Positions 1 to 5,221 are shown, counted from the first letter of the stretch. The stretch is 5,485 bases of DNA from Ignavibacteria bacterium (GCA_029863735.1 JAOTUT010000131.1:1-5485); one strand, 5' to 3'. The notes: generated by a model not told the origin, from the letters alone. A program made the numbers and translations.

Positions 1-365
1 AATAGCGTATCTCCTGAGATTGATACTGAGCCTCCAAAATCATCATCCTCAGCACCATCGCTGGCAGTGAGCTTTTGTTCTTCTATCCAATTGGTACCAT
101 CTCTCCTGAATATATACGCTGAACCTGAATTCTCTCCATAATCATCATCCCATTGAGCACCAACAACTGTATAATTTCCTGAGATTGATACGGAGCATCC
201 AAATTTATCACCCGCAGCACCATCACTGGCAGTGAGTTCTTGTTCCTCTATCCAACTTGCACCATCTCTCCTGAATATATATGCTGAACCAAAATAATTA
301 TCACCAAACAGTGCACCAACAATAGCGTAATCTCCTGAGATTGATACTGAGTATCCAAATTCGTC
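1..365 (-). repeat. Tandem FG-GAP coding repeats, 156-165 bp units
   Basis: Two full units (210-365, 156 bp; 45-209, 165 bp) and the start of a third (1-44) are nearly identical in long stretches, for example the shared gagattgata anchor at 16, 181 and 337. The 9-bp length difference is three codons in the loop before GSAYIF (DNYFGSAY versus DDDYGENSGSAY). The high nucleotide identity suggests recent duplication or ongoing gene conversion between units. Confidence 0.9.
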
Positions 366-470
366 ATGTAGTGTGCCATCACCTGGTAAAATTTTAAGTT
401 CACTAACTTGTGCAAGTGATATAACACTGAAAGATAAAAAGCTAATTGTGATTTGCATTAACTTTTTCAT
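1..470 (-). CDS. FG-GAP repeat (beta-propeller) secreted protein, 5' part, runs off the window
   Basis: The first 156 codons are visible; the 3' end lies beyond position 1. An N-terminal signal peptide (MKKLMQ…SVISLA, likely cleavage after A20 before QV) predicts Sec export. From about residue 36 the protein is built of 52-55-residue repeats with the pattern D-x-FG-x-SVSISG-x-Y-x-x-VGA…GSAYIFRRDG-x-x-WIEEQ-x-LTASDGA. This is the bacterial FG-GAP repeat seen in integrin-like beta-propellers, which usually mediate surface binding or adhesion (family knowledge). Units cover residues 36-87 and 88-142, and a third begins at 143. The ATG at 470 is chosen because it starts a good signal peptide and has a strong Shine-Dalgarno sequence (AGGAGGG, 475-481). 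It lies 38 bp after the 57-aa stub ORF and may share its transcript. Any T9SS domain would lie outside the window. Compared with repeat 1, the third unit lacks one base at about positions 9-10, so the ORF may be frame-shifted just at the edge. Confidence 0.88.
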   Translation of the reverse strand, partial: MKKLMQITISFLSFSVISLAQVSELKILPGDGTLHDEFGYSVSISGDYAIVGALFGDNYFGSAYIFRRDGASWIEEQELTASDGAAGDKFGCSVSISGNYTVVGAQWDDDYGENSGSAYIFRRDGTNWIEEQKLTASDGAEDDDFGGSVSISGDTL

Positions 471-474
471 AACA

Positions 475-481
475 CCCTCCT
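475..481 (-). promoter_or_regulatory. Shine-Dalgarno for the FG-GAP gene
   Basis: On the minus strand AGGAGGG lies five bases before the ATG at 470. It is a near-perfect anti-16S match and fixes the start codon. Confidence 0.75.
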
Positions 482-508
482 AAATAATTATTGTGAAATT
501 AATTTTCA

Positions 509-682
509 TCAGCGGGAATCAGGAAGCACATCGATATCCCCATCATCCTCCATATCTATCGCATAGACTGAATTGGCACCATTCGCACTTGTTGTTATGG
601 TATGAGGCATAAATTGCACCTGAGAAAAAATATTTATTGCCATACTAAAAACAATTATCAATAGAACCGAATAGAATTTCAT
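509..682 (-). CDS. 57-aa secreted stub ending in a VCBS/FG-GAP-like calcium loop; probably truncated
   Basis: This short ORF has a clean signal peptide (MKFYSVLLIIVFSMAINIFS, likely cleavage before QVQF). A mature part of only about 37 residues follows: PHTITTSANGANSVYAIDME, then DDGDIDVLPDSR, stop. The segment PHTITTSA-x-GA-x-SVYA-x-DMxxDGDIDVL closely matches the first blade of VCBS/FG-GAP proteins, which normally continue as DVLSAS…DDKIAWYEN for hundreds of residues. Here the reading ends with two consecutive stops (TGA TGA) straight after the loop. A GGAGGAG Shine-Dalgarno precedes the ATG. It sits 81 bp after the beta-helix gene and 38 bp before the FG-GAP gene. I infer a truncated remnant that is still translatable; a genuine small secreted peptide is the alternative. 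Confidence 0.6.
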   Translation of the reverse strand: MKFYSVLLIIVFSMAINIFSQVQFMPHTITTSANGANSVYAIDMEDDGDIDVLPDSR

Positions 683-684
683 AA

Positions 685-691
685 CTCCTCC
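685..691 (-). promoter_or_regulatory. Shine-Dalgarno for the 57-aa stub
   Basis: On the minus strand GGAGGAG stands two bases before the ATG at 682 (four or five if GGAGG is taken as the core). The intact translation signal shows that the stub's 5' end is well preserved. Confidence 0.6.
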
Positions 692-726
692 AGATATATT
701 CTATTAATTAAAAATTACTTCATCAA

Positions 727-783
727 CATTTATCCACCTTAGCCCCGCCAGAGGCGGGCAAGTTTAGCGAAGGAGGACCATTT
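727..783 (-). repeat. Short palindromic element interrupting the 3' end of the beta-helix gene
   Basis: The core is a perfect hairpin, cccgcc-aga-ggcggg (744-758), followed in plus orientation by agtttagcgaaggaggacc. The pentamer cattt occurs on both sides (727-731 and 779-783), which may be a target duplication. On the minus strand, bases just beyond the element read ATG TTG ATG AAG TAA (729-715), that is MLMK-stop. This closely matches the usual T9SS C-terminus KMVLMK-stop found in the 375-aa protein. I infer that a roughly 50-bp element inserted at the last codons, replacing …(V)LMK with VLLR and a new stop. The hairpin resembles the CCGCC-NNN-GGCGG element at 4197-4211. The exact ends are uncertain. 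Confidence 0.6.
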
Positions 784-3358
784 TTCTTGTTTCAATATAG
801 TTTCCAGCCTTCAGTTGATAGAAATATACTCCACTAGGTAAAGTGGCTGCATTAAACTCAACTTCATAATTTCCAATCGTCTTCTCTTCATTAATTAGTA
901 TCGTAACTTCACTCCCTAAAACATCAAATACTTTAATTGTAACAAAACTTAATTCTGGAATAAGATAATTAATTGTTGTTACTGGGTTGAATGGGTTTGG
1001 GTAATTCTGTAAAAGTACAAATTCCTTTGGAACATCCAGGGTTAAGTCTTCGGTGAAATTAACCGAGGTATCAATTTCAACAGCTCCAATGTCTACGATT
1101 GCATTAATAATTCTGGCATTTCCAAGAAAATCAGTTGGTGGAAGATCCGGGCGATTCTCACCAACGTCTATAATCTGAGGACTATCGTGCACAGGTAAAA
1201 GGGTAATAATTGAGTAATTATCACCAATGCTGGCCACATCTGTCAACAAACCATAAACGGTAAGTGTGGTTGCGTCATTGTCAATAATCAAGAACTGTCT
1301 TTTTTGATTGAGGTTGGGATTTATTGTGTTCTGAATAAAAGTGTCAGGTACAAAACTCGCACTCATATCAGTTAAAATTGAAGTTCCTGAAACCGGATCG
1401 ACAGTAATGTTGGAAGAAACGCCTTGCGGCTGTGCTGCGATGATTGGATTTGCAGAGAGATTGTTTGCGGCACCCGGAAGTTGGTTAATCTCGCTGAGCG
1501 TCAGGCTGGTTGAACCATTATAGAAAAAAAGCCCATCAGCATTATCAAAGAAATCATTATGGCGTGGAATACTATTGGTTGATGAAACCATCTCATATAT
1601 TCCATAACCCTGGTTTTCGGTGATAAGATTATTAACCACCTGGGCGGGAGGGATGCTTTGTAGAAGCCTTTGCAGCCGGATTCCATCACCGCCATTACCA
1701 TAGATGGTATTGTTTATAATCCGGATACTATCTCCCGTCGGGTGTTCCTGGTAAAAACCGATCAGGCGGTTGGCTGAAATAACATTATTAACAATGAAAG
1801 GCGAATATCCGCTACTAAAACAGGAAATACCATATCCATCATTCCCACTAATCAGATTTCTCGACACAGGTGCTGAAGAACCCCCGCTTCCCCCAATGAT
1901 CCGAATACCGCTGGCATTGCCAATTATGGTATTCGAATCGATAACTGTGTTACCAGGGCTGGTATCATACATCCAAATAGCGGGGCCGGTATTATTTCCA
2001 ATTGTATTGCCCCTTACCGTGGCTTCCGTTAGATCGGCTGGAAACCCACTCGTCAACTGAAGGGTATTTCCCATGTTCTGTTCTATGAGGCAATTGGTTA
2101 CCTGAAGACTAGACTTGGGACCCTGGGTAATGGGATGACTACCGCCACGACCGGCATAGCGAACGATGCAATTGTTTAAATTTACCTCGCCCCTTGGGGA
2201 AGGGCCGTTTACGGCTGTGACACTTATCTGCCCCCAATCTCCCGGCCCGGGGTCGGACGTACTACCAGTATTGCCGCCGGCCGCAGCGGAAGTGTCATTA
2301 TTGGATGTAAACAAGACCCCTTCGGCATTTAATACACCACCGTCCACTGCTACGTTATGCGGGCCATTCTCTGATTTCAGGATAGTGCCGGTGGATATAT
2401 TCAAGCTGTCTCCGGGGTAAATGTAAATGGTTCCTGCATTAATGAATGGCAGTGAATCACTGCCGCTCCAGGTACTGAGCCGGTTCTCGGCAAGAGAAAC
2501 AAAGCCCATTACGATCGCATTAATTTCGTTATTCACACCTACATTTCCGGTCAGGGAACCAACACTCCCTAGAATGTTAACCGGCGCACCGCAAGTAATG
2601 ATACCTGGAATGGGAGGACCGCTGCAAATAGTGTTGAGGAAGCGGTTGTCATTTAGAATCAGATTAGTACTAGCGGAAGCTAAGGCCGTCCCATCCGCGT
2701 CGCTAAATGTGCAATTCGATATCTCGACTACACCGGCACCGAGTTCCATAAATGGCTGTTGAAAACTACCGAGGAAGTTAAACTCGCAGTCAATAAAGCT
2801 GATACTGGTGGTATCTGTTGTGGCAGCACTCCCAATTATTCCCTCCTGGCCAGGAGCGGAATTAGCAAAGTTGAACTCACAGCCCTCAAAGGTGGCGTAG
2901 CCAGGAGTTTGTATGTGAATAAGCCTGGCCAGACCAGTGCTTGATGAAAAATTGGTACTTATGCAGGAAATGTTACCCAGGATTGAAATCTGTTGAATTG
3001 AGGTTATATCTGCCGAAACAATAGTTAAGGTTGCACCTTGTCCAACAATGAAAATTTGGGGTACAGAAACAACACCCGGTCCAATGATGGTGAGAGACCC
3101 GCCCTGGTCAACAATAAGATTATGTTCCAAAATGAAAGGGGGTCCCGGTGGCAACCCTGCACAGATGCCGTAAGCATTTTGGTAGCTAGCATCCCAGGTT
3201 TCCGAGGTTACGTGGTATTCCTGTATCGAATAAGGACATCCCGGTGGTGGGCCCAGGACCCGGTTTACATATACATCAGCCTGTAAATTTTCCAATGGGT
3301 AAAACAGAGCCAAACTTAAACTGAAGAACACAATAGCAGTTGTTAAGTTCTTTTTCAT
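764..3358 (-). CDS. Secreted right-handed parallel beta-helix protein with T9SS type A sorting domain
   Basis: This 864-residue protein is exported. A signal peptide (MKKNLTTAIVFFSLSLALF…, likely cleavage after LQA27) leads into a long pectate-lyase-like beta-helix. The clearest rungs lie at about residues 445-625, where N-x-I-x-x-N-x-G-x-G-I is repeated (RGNTIGNNTG, DSNTIIGNASGIRI, SRNLISGNDGYGIS, INNTIYGNGGDGIRL, VNNLITENQGYGI). GDWGQISV (373-380) is also typical of this class. Residues 656-717 form a separate beta-rich insert. VDIGAVE (755-761) is the motif that commonly closes such helices. Residues 780-864 are the T9SS domain (LLQNYPNPFNPVTT… DVLGSEV… LPSGVYFYQL… KMVLLR). T9SS cargo is released or anchored at the cell surface. 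The fold is known for polysaccharide lyases and adhesins, but no catalytic set is evident, so the substrate is unknown. The start has an AGGAGGA Shine-Dalgarno. The helix part is clearly richer in G+C than the sorting domain and the flanks. Confidence 0.93.
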   Translation of the reverse strand: MKKNLTTAIVFFSLSLALFYPLENLQADVYVNRVLGPPPGCPYSIQEYHVTSETWDASYQNAYGICAGLPPGPPFILEHNLIVDQGGSLTIIGPGVVSVPQIFIVGQGATLTIVSADITSIQQISILGNISCISTNFSSSTGLARLIHIQTPGYATFEGCEFNFANSAPGQEGIIGSAATTDTTSISFIDCEFNFLGSFQQPFMELGAGVVEISNCTFSDADGTALASASTNLILNDNRFLNTICSGPPIPGIITCGAPVNILGSVGSLTGNVGVNNEINAIVMGFVSLAENRLSTWSGSDSLPFINAGTIYIYPGDSLNISTGTILKSENGPHNVAVDGGVLNAEGVLFTSNNDTSAAAGGNTGSTSDPGPGDWGQISVTAVNGPSPRGEVNLNNCIVRYAGRGGSHPITQGPKSSLQVTNCLIEQNMGNTLQLTSGFPADLTEATVRGNTIGNNTGPAIWMYDTSPGNTVIDSNTIIGNASGIRIIGGSGGSSAPVSRNLISGNDGYGISCFSSGYSPFIVNNVISANRLIGFYQEHPTGDSIRIINNTIYGNGGDGIRLQRLLQSIPPAQVVNNLITENQGYGIYEMVSSTNSIPRHNDFFDNADGLFFYNGSTSLTLSEINQLPGAANNLSANPIIAAQPQGVSSNITVDPVSGTSILTDMSASFVPDTFIQNTINPNLNQKRQFLIIDNDATTLTVYGLLTDVASIGDNYSIITLLPVHDSPQIIDVGENRPDLPPTDFLGNARIINAIVDIGAVEIDTSVNFTEDLTLDVPKEFVLLQNYPNPFNPVTTINYLIPELSFVTIKVFDVLGSEVTILINEEKTIGNYEVEFNAATLPSGVYFYQLKAGNYIETRKMVLLR

Positions 3359-3364
3359 GACTTA

Positions 3365-3371
3365 TCCTCCT
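3365..3371 (-). promoter_or_regulatory. Shine-Dalgarno for the beta-helix gene
   Basis: On the minus strand AGGAGGA stands six bases before the ATG at 3358, at ideal spacing. It supports that start and its signal peptide. Confidence 0.75.
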
Positions 3372-3383
3372 GGTTATTTAGTA

Positions 3384-3470
3384 TTAATTTTTTTCTGAGT
3401 TAAGCAATACAATTGGTAGGGGTAATAAACTAATTACCCACCAAAATCGTTTGATAATTTTATTATTCAT
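3384..3470 (-). CDS. Possible 28-aa hydrophobic peptide ORF
   Basis: The ORF reads MNNKIIKRFWWVISLLPL, then PIVLLNSEKN, stop. A positively charged N-terminus is followed by one hydrophobic stretch of about 16 residues, as in a small membrane peptide or an orphan signal anchor. GGAG lies just upstream of its ATG. It sits 25 bp before the beta-helix start, so translation could be coupled. It also contains the hairpin at 3415-3442. Such an ORF can arise by chance in AT-rich DNA, and I recognise no family. Confidence 0.25.
   Translation of the reverse strand: MNNKIIKRFWWVISLLPLPIVLLNSEKN
3415..3442 (-). promoter_or_regulatory. Intergenic hairpin upstream of the beta-helix gene
   Basis: gggtaat (3420-3426) and attaccc (3433-3439) pair around a 6-base loop. 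The stem extends by ggt/acc on the outside with a 2-base bulge. No U-tract follows on either strand, so it is not a standard terminator. It lies in the leader of the beta-helix gene and could be an operator or an RNA structure. That role is inference. Confidence 0.35.
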
Positions 3471-3488
3471 TATCTCCATCCATATCTT

Positions 3489-3593
3489 CTACATATATAC
3501 CATAATTGTCTTCCAGATTTTTTCACATCCCCGGATCCCGCCAAAGGTTAAGATAGTTAATGCCGCAAGTAGAACTAGTAAATGTTTTTTCAT
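3489..3593 (-). pseudogene. 34-aa secreted stub, apparently frame-shifted at a poly-A run
   Basis: The ORF begins with a signal-like segment (MKKHLLVLLAALTILTF, then GGIRGC) and a GGAGAGAG Shine-Dalgarno (3596-3603), but stops after 34 residues. Adding one A to the six-A run (plus-strand T at 3518-3523) would let the frame continue to 3463 as …CEKNLEDNYGIYVEDMDGDNE, stop (43 aa). The restored tail YGIYVEDMDGD resembles SVYAIDMEDDGD in the 57-aa stub, the start of an FG-GAP/VCBS calcium loop. I infer a broken remnant of a secreted repeat protein. A cysteine (C23) follows the hydrophobic stretch, but the residues before it (GIRG) are a poor lipobox. The bases around 3527-3548 also resemble part of the CCGCC-type palindromic element, which may have disrupted the signal region. 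Confidence 0.45.
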
Positions 3594-3778
3594 AACTCTC
3601 TCCAAATAAGTTGATAGGATATTTATTCCTATTACCTAGGAAAGAATTTTTATGGTAAGAATATTCCGAAAAGTACTGCAGTCCGCTCCACTACCTCTTC
3701 CCAAGGTTTGTAGAGGAATATTTTAAAAACAATTTGCAAATATTAACTGATAGAAACAACAAATGGTTCTGCTTGACC

Positions 3779-3812
3779 ACTGTTGGTGATTGGCTACTGT
3801 TCGTAATTGGCA
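3779..3812. repeat. Two-copy 17-bp tandem repeat
   Basis: ACTGTTGGTGATTGGC (3779-3794) is followed by ACTGTTCGTAATTGGC (3796-3811). They are spaced exactly 17 bp apart and identical at 14 of 16 positions. The pair lies just downstream of the terminator in minus-strand order, in otherwise non-coding DNA. Function unknown. Confidence 0.65.
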
Positions 3813-3814
3813 AT

Positions 3815-3847
3815 AAAAAAACCCTGCCTCTATTCTTAAGCAGGGTT
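3815..3847 (-). terminator. Rho-independent terminator after the 56-aa gene
   Basis: On the minus strand AACCCTGC pairs perfectly with GCAGGGTT across a 12-base loop, and the stem runs directly into a T-tract (seven A on the plus strand, 3815-3821). It lies 32 bp past the stop of the 56-aa gene and has no U-tract in the other direction. It would end the 375-aa/56-aa transcript and separate it from the beta-helix group. Confidence 0.88.
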
Positions 3848-3879
3848 CGATAAATGAAATTGTCTTATTTAGTAGGATT

Positions 3880-4050
3880 TTAACGAGTTCTTTTTCCAGC
3901 CCTTATATCTTTACAGGCTCCACATAATTTTTTATTACTCTTTCCCTTTACTTTTCTTCCTCTTTTAATAGCCCTACCTGCCGTACATTCTCCATATATA
4001 TGATATGATTCTCCTGTTTTAGAATGATAAGGTGAAATCTGTCTAGGCAT
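3880..4050 (-). CDS. 56-aa basic Cys/His protein, possible zinc-binding
   Basis: The ORF starts at an ATG with a GGAGGAG Shine-Dalgarno (4056-4062) and ends 32 bp before a strong terminator, so it looks like a real gene. The protein has no signal peptide and is very basic, with many Lys/Arg in the middle (IKRGRKVKGKSNKK). It has H17-x4-C22 and C43-x2-C46 (LCGAC), enough ligands for one zinc site. I infer a small cytoplasmic zinc-ribbon-like protein that might bind nucleic acid. I cannot name the family. It follows the 375-aa gene after 41 bp with no terminator between them, so the two probably share a transcript, although nothing links their functions. Confidence 0.75.
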   Translation of the reverse strand: MPRQISPYHSKTGESYHIYGECTAGRAIKRGRKVKGKSNKKLCGACKDIRAGKRTR

Positions 4051-4055
4051 AACCG

Positions 4056-4062
4056 CTCCTCC
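4056..4062 (-). promoter_or_regulatory. Shine-Dalgarno for the 56-aa gene
   Basis: On the minus strand GGAGGAG precedes the ATG at 4050 by five bases. This is the main support for calling so short an ORF. Confidence 0.7.
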
Positions 4063-4091
4063 ATAATTTGTTATTATTATTTATGATGTTG

Positions 4092-5219
4092 TTATTTCAT
4101 CAACACCATCTTTTTAGTTTCAACGAAAGAACCTACTTGCAATTTATAAAAATAAATTCCACTGGGCAATTCAACGGCATCTCCGCCGGAGGTGGATCCG
4201 CCTTTGGCGGAAAACTTTACCTCATATATTCCTGCTGGTTTATCTCCATTTACAAGTGTTGCTACTTCATTTCCGAGAACATCGTAGACTTTTAGCGTAA
4301 CAAGTTCAGATTGCTTCGTTCCACTCGCAATAACAGATGGAATTGTGTAACGAATTTTTGTTGTTGGGTTGAAGGGGTTAGGATAATTTTGTTCCAAAGT
4401 AAAATTATCGGGCGAAATCACTTCATTCTCAACAGAAACAATTTCATCAGTTAGTTTTGTCTCAAGTCCAGGTATAAAGAAAGGATCGATTTGTAACAAC
4501 GATAAATCAATTGGATTCGATGGAATTATATCCTGAACAACCCAATTATCAGGCGCAACCCAGATAGTATCATTTGTAGTAATTAATTCAACAGGTGGGA
4601 ATGGTGGTGGAAAGAGCCTGTAAGAAACCTTCCATTGAGTAAGAAACTTTTTGCAATTAAAGCTACCAAGAACTGTTTGTATTGATTCATCCTGCAATCT
4701 ATTTCCGATGTATTCAAATAGAAGAGGATAAACACCAACGGTTGTATCTTTTGAAATAAGAGTGTACGGTGTACCTACTACTGAAGCAAAACGGTAAACA
4801 GAATACCAGTCCTGAAGTGAAGCAAAGAATTCAACAAAACTAAAATTCGGATCTAGGCCCAATGTATCTAACTCAAGAAGGAATTCTTCAATCCTGCTGA
4901 TGTTGAAATACTCAAAACCATTTGTACCTTCAGTATTGAAAAATAGAGAATCTAAAAATGGTTGAAACAGAATAGTCTGTAATGGACCTATCTTAGTCGG
5001 CACGATGTTAGCAAGTTTACCATTAAAATTAGCAACAGATGCAAAAGAATCTATTCTGTATAAAGCTTCGGAAGTTACCGGATCATTAAGAGAATCAAGC
5101 GGAGTTACCTTGAACTTCCATTCAAAACTTGTCTGGGAAGGAAAATAGTCACTTGCCTGCTGTGCATATGATATTCCATATAAAAATAGCAGACAGAACA
5201 CGGTAAATATTTTTTTCAT
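4092..5219 (-). CDS. Secreted protein of unknown function with T9SS type A sorting domain
   Basis: This 375-residue protein has a signal peptide (MKKIFTVFCLLFLYGISYA, cleavage before QQ). Residues 21-270 form an uncharacterised beta-rich region starting DYFPSQTSFEWKFKVTPLDS. It is rich in aromatic residues, with one cysteine in the mature chain (C189), and I see no catalytic motif. Residues 272-375 are a T9SS sorting domain (LEQNYPNPFNPTTKIRY… VYDVLGNEVATLV… PSGIYFYKL… KKMVLMK), so it should be surface-delivered cargo. This domain is 18 residues longer than that of the 864-aa protein. The extra length is two inserts: VIASGTKQSE (296-305, net +8) and AKGGSTSGGDAVE (338-350, net +10), each encoded by a short repetitive palindromic sequence. 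The start is supported by the signal peptide and an AGAGGTGGG ribosome site (5222-5230). The 56-aa gene follows after 41 bp. Confidence 0.92.
   Translation of the reverse strand: MKKIFTVFCLLFLYGISYAQQASDYFPSQTSFEWKFKVTPLDSLNDPVTSEALYRIDSFASVANFNGKLANIVPTKIGPLQTILFQPFLDSLFFNTEGTNGFEYFNISRIEEFLLELDTLGLDPNFSFVEFFASLQDWYSVYRFASVVGTPYTLISKDTTVGVYPLLFEYIGNRLQDESIQTVLGSFNCKKFLTQWKVSYRLFPPPFPPVELITTNDTIWVAPDNWVVQDIIPSNPIDLSLLQIDPFFIPGLETKLTDEIVSVENEVISPDNFTLEQNYPNPFNPTTKIRYTIPSVIASGTKQSELVTLKVYDVLGNEVATLVNGDKPAGIYEVKFSAKGGSTSGGDAVELPSGIYFYKLQVGSFVETKKMVLMK
4182..4211 (-). repeat. CCGCC/GGCGG palindromic element inserted in frame in the sorting domain
   Basis: tccgcc occurs at 4182-4187 and 4197-4202 and its complement ggcgga at 4206-4211, giving a hairpin tccgcc-ttt-ggcgga (4197-4211) with the same stem-3-base-loop plan as 744-758. 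It encodes the Gly/Ser-rich stretch KGGSTSGGDA between FSA and LPSG. The sorting domain of the 864-aa protein has only FNAATLPSG at this place, so the insert adds 10 codons and keeps the frame. Confidence 0.7.
4307..4334 (-). repeat. ATTGCGAG…GAAGCAATC-type repeat inserted in frame in the sorting domain
   Basis: On the minus strand the segment starts GTTATTGCGAGTGG and ends AACGAAGCAATCTG. ATTGC and GCAAT form its inverted ends (4327-4331 and 4310-4314). From memory this matches a dispersed short repeat found in intergenic DNA of many environmental bacteria. Here it encodes VIASGTKQSE in a loop between two beta-strands of the sorting domain, adding 8 codons relative to IPELSFVTIK in the 864-aa protein. 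Confidence 0.7.
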
Positions 5220-5221
5220 AA

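Noticed and set aside
1..365. Regularly spaced near-identical segments as a CRISPR array.
   Set aside because: The period of 156-165 bp and the continuous open frame with FG-GAP motifs show coding repeats, not short repeats with unique spacers.
744..758. Hairpin cccgcc-aga-ggcggg as terminator of the beta-helix gene.
   Set aside because: The stem is good but no T-run follows on either strand. It fits better as the core of a dispersed palindromic element.
2189..2206. gccccttggggaagggcc as a further palindromic insert in the beta-helix gene.
   Set aside because: The self-complementarity is short, and the surrounding region is G+C-rich throughout. No paralogue in the window shows the segment as an insertion.
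1341..3286. Several plus-strand open frames of 60-111 codons and a minus-strand 66-codon frame within the beta-helix gene.
   Set aside because: They are shadows of the 864-aa gene in other frames. They have no ribosome sites, signal peptides or family motifs, and the repeat pattern of the minus-strand protein explains the sequence.
3614..3632. atagga-tatttat-tcctat inverted repeat upstream of the 34-aa stub as an operator.
   Set aside because: A 6-bp stem in AT-rich DNA is expected by chance, and nothing else nearby supports regulation.
4068..4295. Plus-strand 75-codon open frame opposite the sorting domain of the 375-aa gene.
   Set aside because: It is antisense to a well-supported T9SS domain, has low-complexity composition and no convincing ribosome site.
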